From an uncultured Eubacteriales bacterium (GTDB lineage Bacteria; Bacillota; Clostridia; Saccharofermentanales; Saccharofermentanaceae): a stretch of DNA of 64,000 nucleotides. A program made the translations under genes and the position numbers. Below, piece after piece: positions 24,645-33,863 of this stretch. Within the stretch, counting starts at the first letter, position 1; every line of letters starts with the position of its first letter. Below the pieces are notes generated by a model, which worked only from the letters and a program-made list of their open reading frames with translations, searched no databases and was not told where the DNA came from. The stretch is taken from the NCBI GenBank assembly GCA_900314745.1, contig OMWK01000009.1, forward strand, positions 1 to 64,000. The letters run 5' to 3'.

Positions 24645-25331
24645 ATGCGTGTTTTGGTAATCATACCTTCATATAATGAGCAGAGCAGTATCAGGGCCAC
24701 AGTGAACGAGCTTCGTGAGCAGGCGCCTGATGTCGACATACTTGCCGTTAACGACTGCTCCTCGGATTCCACACAGGCAATTCTCACTGAACTTAAGGTC
24801 AGGCATCTGAGACTTCCCGTCAATCTCGGCATCGGCGGTGCCGTGCAGGCGGGCTATAAGTTTGCCGATCTCAACGGTTATGACATCGCGGTTCAGCTCG
24901 ATGCGGACGGCCAGCACGATCCCAAGTACATCAAGGACCTCATCGCTCCTATCGAAGCGGGGGAGGCCGATCTTGTCACGGGTTCGAGATTCATAGAGAA
25001 GGAAGGGTTCCAGACGAGCGGGATGCGAAGATTCGGAATAAAGCTCCTTAACGGTCTGATCCATCTTGTCTGCGGCGTTAAGGTTACCGATGCCACAAGC
25101 GGTTTCCGTGCGGTCTCGCGACGACTCATCGTCATTTACAGCGGCGAGTATCCCACTGATTATCCGGAGCCTGAAGCCATCGTAATGGCAAAGATGAACG
25201 GAATGAGGATCAGGGAGATCCCGGTCGTCATGAGAGACAGGACGGGCGGACGAAGTTCAATCCGCCTCATCAATTCGATCTACTACATGATCAAGGTATC
25301 AATAGCCATTGTACTCAGGCGTATTCAGTGA
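24645..25331 (+). CDS. Glycosyltransferase family 2 (dolichyl/undecaprenyl-phosphate type)
   Basis: This 228-residue GT-A enzyme resembles dolichol-phosphate mannosyltransferase-type proteins. Motifs are VIIPSYNEQ, VNDCSSDST and the DXD-type LDADGQHDP, then TGSRF and ATSGFRAVSRR. It probably transfers a sugar from a nucleotide donor to a polyprenyl phosphate at the inner face of the membrane. No membrane segments are present, apart from a weak hydrophobic C-terminus. The ATG lies exactly six bases after TATAAT (24633-24638), and no ribosome site exists, so it is probably leaderless. It begins a three-gene unit with DUF2304 and a second transferase. Confidence 0.88.
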   Translation: MRVLVIIPSYNEQSSIRATVNELREQAPDVDILAVNDCSSDSTQAILTELKVRHLRLPVNLGIGGAVQAGYKFADLNGYDIAVQLDADGQHDPKYIKDLIAPIEAGEADLVTGSRFIEKEGFQTSGMRRFGIKLLNGLIHLVCGVKVTDATSGFRAVSRRLIVIYSGEYPTDYPEPEAIVMAKMNGMRIREIPVVMRDRTGGRSSIRLINSIYYMIKVSIAIVLRRIQ

Positions 25332-25346
25332 AGGAGGATAGAATCT

Positions 25347-25700
25347 ATGTCGTTAACCTTGCAGCTCTCAATGGTAATCGCTGAGCTTATCTATTTTGGC
25401 ATGATCTTCTATTTCCTCAAGAAGAAGATGCTGTCTATCAAGTATTCGCTGCTCTGGCTGGTATTCGGTGTCGTGATGGTCGTATTCACGGCTTTCCCGG
25501 TGCTGTTCTGGCGATTCATGGGACTGTTCGGCGTAGAGTCACCGATGAACGGACTCTTCAGTATATTGCTGTTCTTCGTCTTCACGATAATCATGTCGCT
25601 TACCGCGATAGTATCGAGGCAGTCCGAGAGAATCCGCGCGCTCGTACAGTCGCAGGCGCTCCTCGAGGAGAGAATCAGGAGACTGGAGGATAAAGAGTAA
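25347..25700 (+). CDS. DUF2304 family membrane protein
   Basis: The 117-residue protein has three membrane segments (about residues 5-24, 31-51 and 67-88) and a C-terminal coiled coil with QSQALLEERIRRLEDKE. It fits DUF2304, small membrane proteins regularly found between glycosyltransferase genes of cell-wall polysaccharide clusters. AAGGAGG precedes the ATG. A role as membrane partner of the upstream transferase is inferred from that constant pairing. Confidence 0.8.
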   Translation: MSLTLQLSMVIAELIYFGMIFYFLKKKMLSIKYSLLWLVFGVVMVVFTAFPVLFWRFMGLFGVESPMNGLFSILLFFVFTIIMSLTAIVSRQSERIRALVQSQALLEERIRRLEDKE

Positions 25701-26497
25701 TTTATACCCGTGATGACTTAAGTTTTGTCATATGTGCGTACGGTGAGAGCCCGTACCTTGAAGAGTGCATCAGTTCGTTGAAGGGGCAGAGCACTCCTGT
25801 TCGTATTGCGGTTGCCACATCAACTCCGAATGAACACATAAGAAGTCTCGCGGACCGCTTCGGTCTTCCTGTTTATGTCAACGAAGGGGAATCAGGTATC
25901 GCAGGGGACTGGACATATGCGCTGTCAGTCGCGGATACGCCGCTTGTTACGATTATCCATCAGGATGACCTGTATCTTGAAGAATATGCATCATCGGTAA
26001 TAGAGGCCGCTTCGAAGGCTAAGGATCCGATTATCATCTTCACGGATTACGCGGAGAAGAGGGGCGATGCGGAGGTTAAGACCAATAAGCTTCTTAAGAT
26101 CAAGAGATTTCTCCTGTGGCCTTTGAAGATAAAGGGATTCCACGGGTCAAGATGGGTTAGAAGGAGAGTCCTCTCGATGGGGAGCCCCATATGCTGCCCG
26201 TCGGTAACATATGTTAAGGCGAGACTTCCGGAGAAGCTTTTCGACAGTTCTTATAAGGTGTCGCTTGACTGGAATGCGTGGGAGATACTCTCGAGGCAGA
26301 AGGGAAGCTTCGTGTACATACCGAAGATCCGCATGCTGCACCGAATTCACGAGAATTCCGAGACTACGCATCAGATAGAGAATTCAGGGAGAACCACCGA
26401 GGACTTAAGGATGTTCCGTAAGTTCTGGCCCGGCTTCATCGCGGGGATCATCGAGCACTTCTACCGCAGTTCGGAAACATCCAATAAAATGGTATAA
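25700..26497 (+). CDS. Glycosyltransferase family 2 with probable ATT start
   Basis: The frame is open from 25694 to the stop at 26495. The family's first beta strand, DLSFVICAYGESPYLEECI, is encoded from about 25715. The first ordinary start in frame is TTG at 25778, which would remove that strand and the nucleotide-binding pocket. The only plausible start upstream is ATT at 25700, overlapping the TAA stop of DUF2304 and ten bases after GGAGG. I therefore propose an ATT start or coupled reinitiation; the product would have 265 residues. Further family signs are IIHQDDLYLEEYA (DXD-like) and the C-terminal MLHRIHENSET. The sugar and acceptor are unknown. Confidence 0.75.
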   Translation: MYTRDDLSFVICAYGESPYLEECISSLKGQSTPVRIAVATSTPNEHIRSLADRFGLPVYVNEGESGIAGDWTYALSVADTPLVTIIHQDDLYLEEYASSVIEAASKAKDPIIIFTDYAEKRGDAEVKTNKLLKIKRFLLWPLKIKGFHGSRWVRRRVLSMGSPICCPSVTYVKARLPEKLFDSSYKVSLDWNAWEILSRQKGSFVYIPKIRMLHRIHENSETTHQIENSGRTTEDLRMFRKFWPGFIAGIIEHFYRSSETSNKMV

Positions 26498-26542
26498 TTT
26501 AACGAGGTATTAAGCCTATTTTTGCTGTAAAGGAACTATATT

Positions 26543-27769
26543 ATGAACATTAAACCCCAGAAGGGCTTTCAGGAGTATCTTCCCGAGGCCGCACTGAAGA
26601 GAGATCTTCTTATGAATACCATTCTCGATACTTACAGAAGCTGCGGTTTTACGCGCGTTTACACGCCCGCAGTCGAGAGTGCGGAGAACCTCGATAAGAG
26701 TGACGGCGGAGATAACCTGAATCTTATATTCAAGATACTTAAGAGAGGAGAGAAGCTCGAGGCTGCTCTTGCCAATACGCCGGTTGATGAGAAGGAACTG
26801 TCGGACCTGGGCTTAAGATACGATCTTACGCTGCCCCTGTCGCGTTACTATGCGAACAACCGCAACAGCCTGCCTTCACCTTTTAAGTGCATTCAGATCG
26901 ACAAGGTATACCGCGCAGAGCGCCCTCAGAGAGGGAGACTGCGCGAATTCGTGCAGTGCGATATCGACATCTTAGGATCCGATTCCATCTGCTCCGAGAT
27001 CGAGCTCATCTCGGTTACGGCCAAGGCCTTGAACAGGATCGGCATCGGCAAGTTCTTCATAAGGATCAACGACAGGAAGGTGTTAAGAGGCACGCTCTCT
27101 TCAATGGGTTTCCCTGAAGAAGCACTCGACACCGTATGTGTCACATTCGATAAACTCGATAAGATCGGCGCTGACGGAGTCGCTGCTGAGCTTACTGAGA
27201 AGGGGATGCCCGCGGAGGCTATAGAGAGCCTTCGTAAGCTCATCGCGAAGGAGAGCATCACTCTCGATGATATGGCTGAATACTGCGAGGGCGAGGCTGC
27301 TGAAGCAATCAATACCTTAAGAACGATAATCGATACTTCCAATAAGATCTCAGATGAGTACGATGTAAGATTCGACCCGTCTCTTGTAAGAGGCCAGGGA
27401 TATTACACGGGAACGGTATTCGAGGTTGCAAGCGAGAAGTTCGGAGGAACTGTCGCAGGCGGCGGACGTTACGACGGACTTATCGGAAGATTCACGGGTG
27501 AGCAGATCCCCGCGGTCGGATTCTCTATCGGATTCGAGAGAATATTCTCGATCATCAACGAGAACAATATCGAGCTTGAGGGAGGAAGGCCCAAGGTCGC
27601 CATCCTGTACAAGGAAGAGGATATTCTTGAGGCGATCAGGGAATCCGAGAAGCTCGAGGGCGAGGCGGATGTTACGCTGATGCTCGTTACCAATCCCAAG
27701 AAGACGGACAAGTTCTATTCACGTGCGAAGAATGCGGGCTTCGATAACATAATCAAGCTTAATCTCTAA
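26543..27769 (+). CDS. hisS: Histidyl-tRNA synthetase
   Basis: A class II synthetase of 408 residues. Motif 2 is VYRAERPQRGRLREFVQCDID (about 122-142), the HisA signature is LVRGQGYYTGTVFE (about 281-294), and motif 3 is AVGFSIGFERIF. A C-terminal anticodon-binding domain of about 80 residues follows (PKVAILYKEED onward). It charges tRNA-His. AAGGA precedes the ATG at 26543. A TATAAT at 26493-26498 inside the preceding gene's stop may serve as its promoter, with a weak -35. No T-box leader is visible. Confidence 0.93.
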   Translation: MNIKPQKGFQEYLPEAALKRDLLMNTILDTYRSCGFTRVYTPAVESAENLDKSDGGDNLNLIFKILKRGEKLEAALANTPVDEKELSDLGLRYDLTLPLSRYYANNRNSLPSPFKCIQIDKVYRAERPQRGRLREFVQCDIDILGSDSICSEIELISVTAKALNRIGIGKFFIRINDRKVLRGTLSSMGFPEEALDTVCVTFDKLDKIGADGVAAELTEKGMPAEAIESLRKLIAKESITLDDMAEYCEGEAAEAINTLRTIIDTSNKISDEYDVRFDPSLVRGQGYYTGTVFEVASEKFGGTVAGGGRYDGLIGRFTGEQIPAVGFSIGFERIFSIINENNIELEGGRPKVAILYKEEDILEAIRESEKLEGEADVTLMLVTNPKKTDKFYSRAKNAGFDNIIKLNL

Positions 27770-27796
27770 CCTTATTGATATCCGGGAGGCTGTGAT

Positions 27797-28975
27797 ATGA
27801 GAAGAAGAAAGATCAGTTCATGCATAACTTCAGTTGTTCTGGCAGGTACGGTCCTCATGAGTTCGGCCTGCATGGCCGGCAAAGGCGGAGAAGAATCCGG
27901 TGAGGATCTTCCCGAAGTCGCTACAACAGAAGTTACTGAGACGGAGGCTGATCCTGCCGATATCTCGCTCTCCGAGGTCGCTCCCGTACCGGATCAGATC
28001 TATTCAGGTAATGCCATCTATGTAACACCGGTTGTTACTTATGAGGGCAGAACGCTTACAGAGGGCGTCGACTACTGGCTCGATAATTACTCGAATAACA
28101 TCAACGTCGGAACCGTTACCTGCGACATCATAGGCAACGGCGAGACGGCGACCGGAACACAGACGATCACATTCAATATCGTTACGGGTGATCCGCTCTG
28201 CGACTCTGAGGAGAATGCGGGCATTGTCGATTTTGTGGACAGAATGTACGTACATCTTCTCGGACGCTATCCCACTCTTAATGAGATCATCGACAATACG
28301 ACGAGACTTCGAAGCGGCAGCAGAAGCGGTATCGAGATGGTCAACATTCTCGTACAAAGCGACGAGTTCGCGAACCGTAACCTGAGCGACGAGGACTTCC
28401 TTGGCAACTTCTATCTCGGTGTTCTTAACCGTAATGTCGACGGCGGCGGATTATCCTATAATCTCGGACTTCTCGAAGGCGGTATGACGAGACTCGAACT
28501 CATCAACGGTATCATCTGTTCAGAAGAGGGCGAGTTCGCTAACATCTGTAATTCACTCGGCATCGTTCTCGGCAACGGACATAACGTAGGTGAGACTCCC
28601 GAACTCGACGACGGCGTTCCTTCATCCGTATTCAACTACAGCGTCGACGGAAGAAACGTAGCGATCCACAGACGTGTATATCAGTTCATCAGAGACGGTG
28701 AAGACGGACAGAGGATATTCGACCTCGACGCCATGTGCGCGGCTTCCGGATACAACCGTACTTCCGATGAGGGATTCGAGTATGCATCAGGCGTATGCGA
28801 GCTCGAGCTGAACGGCAATGCAATGTCACTTACGATCTCTGATGATGAGGTCTCTTACTATGAGGATACTATCCAGGACGATGAGGAACTTTACAGCGTC
28901 AACGGAACCGATACCACGGTAAGCATCGGAATGATCGTAATGATCGAGTACAGTCTCGAGAATCTCGATCAGTAA
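27797..28975 (+). CDS. Lipoprotein with DUF4214 domain
   Basis: The lipobox MSSAC gives Cys25; a Glu/Thr-rich linker follows. Residues 60-130 form a beta domain with YVTPVVTYEGRTLTEGVDYW that looks Ig-like. The DUF4214 domain lies at about 145-255 with VDRMYVHLLGRYPTLNEI, FANRNLSDEDFLGNFYLGVL and NRNVDGGGLSYNLGLL. DUF4214 is frequent in surface and S-layer-associated proteins and is thought to bind glycans or help anchoring, though its role is not settled. The C-terminal 130 residues are not recognised. It is 11 bases upstream of the PAP2 gene. Confidence 0.82.
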   Translation: MRRRKISSCITSVVLAGTVLMSSACMAGKGGEESGEDLPEVATTEVTETEADPADISLSEVAPVPDQIYSGNAIYVTPVVTYEGRTLTEGVDYWLDNYSNNINVGTVTCDIIGNGETATGTQTITFNIVTGDPLCDSEENAGIVDFVDRMYVHLLGRYPTLNEIIDNTTRLRSGSRSGIEMVNILVQSDEFANRNLSDEDFLGNFYLGVLNRNVDGGGLSYNLGLLEGGMTRLELINGIICSEEGEFANICNSLGIVLGNGHNVGETPELDDGVPSSVFNYSVDGRNVAIHRRVYQFIRDGEDGQRIFDLDAMCAASGYNRTSDEGFEYASGVCELELNGNAMSLTISDDEVSYYEDTIQDDEELYSVNGTDTTVSIGMIVMIEYSLENLDQ

Positions 28976-28985
28976 GAGGTAATGC

Positions 28986-29555
28986 ATGGAAGGAGAACTG
29001 CTTCTCTACATTCAGGAATTACGTAACGAGGTCCTCGACCCGATTATGGTATTCATCACCCACACGGGTGATTACGGTGTGTTGTGCATAGCGGCGGCTT
29101 TCCTCCTTATCCTGCTTAGAAAGACCCGTAATCTCGGGCATATCATCGCATTCTCCATCGGCATCGAATTTATTATCAATAACGGGATAATCAAGAATCT
29201 GGTCGCGAGGATCAGACCATATGAGGTGATCGACGATCTTACTATCCTCATAGGAAAGCAGCCGGATTACTCATTCCCGTCGGGACATACCGGCGTGACT
29301 TTTGCTTTCGCGGCGGCAATGCTCTTCGCGCTCTTATTCGGAATCGAAGGTTTACCTAAGAGCAAAAGATTCGTAACGGCGACGCTGCTCGTCATGTTTT
29401 ATGCGCTCCTTCTCGGATTCTCCAGACTTTATGTCGGAGTTCACTATCCTACGGACGTATTAAGCGGAATGGTCTTGGGATTCATAACAGGAGCGCTCGG
29501 ATATTTTATTGAGAAGCGTGTCCGCAGGGCGTGGGAGAAGAAGCATCCGGTCTGA
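28986..29555 (+). CDS. PAP2 family membrane phosphatase
   Basis: The 189-residue protein has five or six membrane segments and the three catalytic motifs of the family: KNLVARIRPY, PSGHT and SRLYVGVHYPTDVL. PAP2 enzymes hydrolyse lipid phosphates such as phosphatidic acid or undecaprenyl diphosphate outside the membrane. With the cardiolipin synthase and glycosyltransferases near it, undecaprenyl diphosphate recycling is a reasonable but unproven role. AGAGG precedes the ATG. Confidence 0.9.
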   Translation: MEGELLLYIQELRNEVLDPIMVFITHTGDYGVLCIAAAFLLILLRKTRNLGHIIAFSIGIEFIINNGIIKNLVARIRPYEVIDDLTILIGKQPDYSFPSGHTGVTFAFAAAMLFALLFGIEGLPKSKRFVTATLLVMFYALLLGFSRLYVGVHYPTDVLSGMVLGFITGALGYFIEKRVRRAWEKKHPV

Positions 29556-29565
29556 GTGAACTGCC

Positions 29566-31161
29566 ATGGAAGATAAGAAGAAAATATTGAGAGCCGAGAT
29601 AACACTTATTGTTCTTATCGTGGCTCTCGTTGTGCTCTTTCAGATAATCGGAAGCTATGTCCGGGTGATGAATAACAGCGCGGAGCAGTGGAGCACCCCC
29701 GAAGATCTTCATGGAAAGACGTTCGTATCTACAGTCGGGTCCGATTATGCAAGGGTCATAGGCGAGATATATCCCGAATCCGAGATCATCTATGTCCAGA
29801 GCTGGGCAGATGAGGATATGTTCGTGTCCCTCGGCAAGGCCGACGCTCTTATAACTGAGGCATCGAGTGCCGAGATCATAATGGATGAGTATCCCGATCT
29901 TATCGCAATGGAAGAGCCGGTCGCCAATCTCGAATGCAAATTTGCTTTCTCGGGCTCGGAATTCGGTGAACAGTTAAGGGACGAAGTCGACCGGTTCCTC
30001 AATATGCTTGCGGAAGACGGTACGCTTGACGAGATAAGGGCACACTGGTCGGATCCCGATGCGGCACCTGAGTCGTTAGATATTCCTCCGATGGAGGGCC
30101 CCTCAAGGGGTGAGATCCGCATTGTGACTTCTCTGGACTGGGTGCCGATGGTGTATGAGCTAGACGGTGAACCCGCGGGATTCTTCCTTGAACTGTGCTA
30201 CCGCTTCTGTTCATGGGCAAACTACGAGCCTGTATTGGAGAACGTCTCCATTCAGAGTGCAATAGCCGGAATAAGTACAGGCAAGTATGATTGGATCTGC
30301 TATGGCATGGTGCAGACTCCTGAATCCGATGACCTGTACTTCTCTCAGGTAATCTATTCGGAACCTGTGTATGTGATCGTCAACAGGGACCACTATGCAG
30401 GCAATACCGATGACGGGGAGCAGGACTCCGGCAATTTCATCGACAACTTCATCGAGGATACGGCCGACAGTTTCCGCTCGAATTTCATCGTCGAATCAAG
30501 ATGGAAGCTTCTTCTGTCGGGACTTGGCGTAACGGCTTTGCTGTCGCTTCTTTCCGGTGTGTTCGGAACAATACTCGGCGGATTCATCTGCTTCCTTCGA
30601 ATGCATAAGAACACCTATCTTACGGCGTTTGCCAGGATATACATTAAGACCGTGCAGGGTATCCCCATAATGGTCATGCTGATGATCATCTATTATGTCA
30701 TCTTCGGAAGGAGCTCGCTGAGTGCGTTCTGGGCGTGTGTCATAGGTTTCTCGATAGATTTCTCGGCGTACTGCGCGGAGATATTCAGGAGCGGAATAGA
30801 AGCCGTGCCGCACAATCAGATGCGTGCTGCGACGGCGCTCGGGTTCTCGCGGGCGCAGGCTTTTCGACATGTTGTGCTGCCGCAGACCGTGGTGCATGTG
30901 CTTCCCGTCTACATGGGGCAGTTCATCTCGATGGTAAAGATGACGTCCGTAGCAGGATACATCTCCGTCGAGGACCTGACGAAGATCTCGGACATCATAA
31001 GAAGCCGCACGTACGAGGCTTTCTTCCCGCTCATCTTCAGTGCAATCGTCTACTTCCTTCTGGCAGCGCTTCTGATGTCTTGCCTCAAGTACCTTCAGCT
31101 GAAGGTCGATCCTTCCGTGCGCAGGCGCGAGATAAAGGGGGTGATCAGGCATGATACTTAA
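29566..31161 (+). CDS. Amino-acid ABC transporter: permuted binding domain fused to permease
   Basis: The 531-residue protein begins with a membrane anchor (about residues 10-29). Residues 45-165 match the second half of an SBP_bac_3 domain ([15 protein letters not shown] to [11 protein letters not shown]). Residues 180-275 match the first half ([35 protein letters not shown]). The two halves thus appear in reversed order. A His/Glu/Gln/Arg-type permease domain follows (about 315-515), with the EAA loop [19 protein letters not shown]. It would bind and import a polar amino acid together with the ATPase whose gene overlaps its end. The ribosome site is poor. Confidence 0.85.
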   Translation: MEDKKKILRAEITLIVLIVALVVLFQIIGSYVRVMNNSAEQWSTPEDLHGKTFVSTVGSDYARVIGEIYPESEIIYVQSWADEDMFVSLGKADALITEASSAEIIMDEYPDLIAMEEPVANLECKFAFSGSEFGEQLRDEVDRFLNMLAEDGTLDEIRAHWSDPDAAPESLDIPPMEGPSRGEIRIVTSLDWVPMVYELDGEPAGFFLELCYRFCSWANYEPVLENVSIQSAIAGISTGKYDWICYGMVQTPESDDLYFSQVIYSEPVYVIVNRDHYAGNTDDGEQDSGNFIDNFIEDTADSFRSNFIVESRWKLLLSGLGVTALLSLLSGVFGTILGGFICFLRMHKNTYLTAFARIYIKTVQGIPIMVMLMIIYYVIFGRSSLSAFWACVIGFSIDFSAYCAEIFRSGIEAVPHNQMRAATALGFSRAQAFRHVVLPQTVVHVLPVYMGQFISMVKMTSVAGYISVEDLTKISDIIRSRTYEAFFPLIFSAIVYFLLAALLMSCLKYLQLKVDPSVRRREIKGVIRHDT

Positions 31162-32239
31162 AGTGGAGCATCTTGAGAAGAGATTTCCTGATGGCACCAC
31201 GCCCATTAAAGATGTGAACTGCGAGATCAACGAGGGCGATGTCATCTCCGTAATAGGTCCTTCCGGAACGGGCAAGAGCACGTTCATTTACCTTCTTAAC
31301 AGACTCGAGGAGCCGACCTCGGGCAAGATCTGGTTTGAAGGCGAGGACACGACGGCAGAAGGTTACGACCTCAACGCCATGCGTAACAGGATAGGCACGG
31401 TATTCCAGTCGTTTGACCTGTTCTCGCACCTGACGATAGTGGAGAACATCATGCTCGCTCCCGTGAAGATCCTCGGCAAGACAAAGCAGGAAGCGTACGA
31501 CAGGGCCATAGAGCTTCTGGAGATGGTGGGACTTAGCGAAAAGGCGCTGAACTACCCTTCTGAACTCTCCGGCGGCCAGCAGCAGCGTGCGGCGATAGTA
31601 AGGGCACTTGCAATGGAGCCGAAGCTTATGCTCTTCGACGAGCCTACATCCGCGCTCGATCCCACGATGGTAGGTGAGGTTCTGTCTGTTATAAGGAAGC
31701 TCGCGAACCAGGGAATGACGATGGTGATAGTCACACATGAGATGAGCTTCGCGAAGAAGGTGGCAAACAGGATGTTCTTCATGGAGGAAGGCGTTATCTA
31801 TGAAGAGGGAACGCCGGATCAGATATTCAATAATCCTTCAAGGGAGAAGACGAAGAAGTTCGTCAGAAAGCAGCGCGTGTTCAGAAGGCGCATAACTAAC
31901 GGTCTCGTGGATCTTGGTGACACCAATTCATGCATCTATGATTTCACATACGACAACCTGATTCCGGTGACCATGTGTTATCGCATGCAGTGCCTGTTTG
32001 AGGAGCTTTGCTACAACGCGATACTCATGGAAAGAAAGCCGTCCCAACTCGACCTGACTTACCTCTATTCAGAAGAGGGCGGCATGGTAGAGATGACAGT
32101 CGAATGGAACGGCGAGCTTAAAGATCCGCTTGAGACGATGGATACCGTGGCGAAGTCCCTTATCTCAGGATATGCAAAGGATATTCGTTACAGCGTAAAG
32201 GACGGCAGAAACATAATTACCGCATGTGTTGCGGAATGA
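31151..32239 (+). CDS. Amino-acid ABC transporter ATPase with RsbW-like C-terminal extension
   Basis: Residues 1-245 are a GlnQ-type ATPase: Walker [10 protein letters not shown], signature LSGGQQQR, Walker B LMLFDEP, H-loop VTHEMSF. Residues 255-362 are additional. They read [27 protein letters not shown] and [15 protein letters not shown], which align piece by piece with the RsbW-like domain at 43450 (AVEEIFTNIAG, SLSFIDEGKPYDPL, EVEYDYKDGRNVLTL). The glycine-rich ATP lid is missing, so it is probably a non-catalytic GHKL fold used for binding. GGGGGTGA precedes the ATG, inside the permease gene end. Confidence 0.87.
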   Translation: MILKVEHLEKRFPDGTTPIKDVNCEINEGDVISVIGPSGTGKSTFIYLLNRLEEPTSGKIWFEGEDTTAEGYDLNAMRNRIGTVFQSFDLFSHLTIVENIMLAPVKILGKTKQEAYDRAIELLEMVGLSEKALNYPSELSGGQQQRAAIVRALAMEPKLMLFDEPTSALDPTMVGEVLSVIRKLANQGMTMVIVTHEMSFAKKVANRMFFMEEGVIYEEGTPDQIFNNPSREKTKKFVRKQRVFRRRITNGLVDLGDTNSCIYDFTYDNLIPVTMCYRMQCLFEELCYNAILMERKPSQLDLTYLYSEEGGMVEMTVEWNGELKDPLETMDTVAKSLISGYAKDIRYSVKDGRNIITACVAE

Positions 32240-32269
32240 ACAAGACTATATAAGTAGAGGGGTTGGCAC

Positions 32270-33826
32270 ATGAAGAAGATCATAGGCAGAATACTTATAG
32301 TTATAATTCCCGTCATGCTGCAGATAGCCTGGTATGTCATGCTTTTCGGCGTGATAAACAGAAGTCTTTCCGGCCATTTGGGAGACATATTAACGATAGT
32401 GTTTACAGTGCTCGCGGTGCTGTTTGTGCTCTCGCTGATAACCAGAAGGGAAGAAAGTTCCTACAAGCTTCTTTGGGTGCTTACCATAGTCGCGCTTCCG
32501 ATTCTCGGTGCGATGCTGTACCTTATGCTTGGCAACAAAAAGACGGGAACAAGGCTTAAGAAGAGGCTCAATAAAGCCTCCGTTGAACTTCTCGAAAAGA
32601 GTTTTCTTGAAGAAGAAAAGAGGGGACAGACTGAGACTGATGAGATCATTCAGAAAATCGATAAGGATGACTTAAGACTCGGACAGACTCTGAAGCAGCT
32701 TGCCGAGTCGACCGGGTTCCCGATAGTTCCTAATGACACTTCGAAGTACTATCCTCTTGGCGAGGATATGTACAAGGACATGCTGGAGGATCTTAAGGAA
32801 GCGAAGAAATATGTCTTTGTGGAATACTTCATCATTCAGTCGGGCAAGTTCTGGGATTCGATAGTCGATATCCTCGAGCTCAAGGCCGGAGAGGGTGTTG
32901 ATGTCCGCGTAATGTATGATGACCTCGGAAGCATCGGAACATATTCGGTCAAGGATATAAGAAGCCTAAGATCCAAGGGCATCAAGTGCATGGCCTTCAA
33001 TCCTTTCTTCCTTATCACATCCCAGTTAAATAACAGGGACCACAGGAAGATCATGGTCATAGACGGTAAGGTCGCATACAGCGGAGGCGTTAACCTTGCT
33101 GATGAATACATTAATGAGATAGAGAAGTTCGGGCAGTGGAAGGACATCGGCTTCAGACTCACCGGTCCCGCGGTAAGAAGTTATACCTACATGTTCGCGG
33201 AGTTCTGGAATGCATTCACGGTCGAGAAGATACCGGATGAACTGCTGCTTCGATCCTCATATAAGAACGAGACCTGCGATAACGGATATGTGCTGCCGTT
33301 CTACGATTCTCCAATGAGGGTAGAACCTTCGAGCAATGTTCTCTTCACGGAAGTTCTCTCGATGGCTACAGATTATGTATGGTTCTATACGCCTTATCTC
33401 ATGCTGGGCGATGCGCTTTTCGATGCGTTCTTAAGGGCCGCAAGAAGAGGAGTTGACGTCAGGATCATCATGCCCGGTATCCCTGATAAGAAGATGGTAT
33501 ACCGCCTCGGCAGAAGTTACTACAGAGACCTTATTAAGGCAGGCGTAAAGATATACGAATATACGCCGGGCTTTGTGCACGCGAAGGCATTCATCGCTGA
33601 CGACAAGTTGTGCGGCATAGGTACCGTTAACCTCGATTACAGAAGCCTGTTCCTGCATTTCGAGTGCAGTTCCATATTCTACAAGGCGGACATCATAAGT
33701 GAGCTTAAGAAGGACTATCAGAATTCACTTAGTAAGAGCCGCCAAAGGACATTGGAGGATACAAAGAGGAATATATTCGGCATGCTTCTAGACAGCGTGT
33801 TAAGAGTAATTGCACCGCTGCTTTGA
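32270..33826 (+). CDS. cls: Cardiolipin synthase
   Basis: Two N-terminal membrane segments (about residues 8-28 and 37-57) precede two phospholipase-D domains. The HKD motifs are HRKIMVIDGKVAYSGGVNLAD and HAKAFIADDKLCGIGTVNLD. The enzyme joins two phosphatidylglycerol molecules to cardiolipin and glycerol in the membrane. The length of 518 residues is usual for Gram-positive Cls. GAGGGG lies before the ATG. The gene starts 31 bases after the ABC ATPase. Confidence 0.92.
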   Translation: MKKIIGRILIVIIPVMLQIAWYVMLFGVINRSLSGHLGDILTIVFTVLAVLFVLSLITRREESSYKLLWVLTIVALPILGAMLYLMLGNKKTGTRLKKRLNKASVELLEKSFLEEEKRGQTETDEIIQKIDKDDLRLGQTLKQLAESTGFPIVPNDTSKYYPLGEDMYKDMLEDLKEAKKYVFVEYFIIQSGKFWDSIVDILELKAGEGVDVRVMYDDLGSIGTYSVKDIRSLRSKGIKCMAFNPFFLITSQLNNRDHRKIMVIDGKVAYSGGVNLADEYINEIEKFGQWKDIGFRLTGPAVRSYTYMFAEFWNAFTVEKIPDELLLRSSYKNETCDNGYVLPFYDSPMRVEPSSNVLFTEVLSMATDYVWFYTPYLMLGDALFDAFLRAARRGVDVRIIMPGIPDKKMVYRLGRSYYRDLIKAGVKIYEYTPGFVHAKAFIADDKLCGIGTVNLDYRSLFLHFECSSIFYKADIISELKKDYQNSLSKSRQRTLEDTKRNIFGMLLDSVLRVIAPLL

Positions 33827-33863
33827 TGTATCTGATTACACTATAGAAGGAGAGAAAAATACT

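Noticed and set aside
26497..26543. T-box or riboswitch before hisS
   Set aside because: The space is under 50 bases and no specifier or antiterminator structure is visible.
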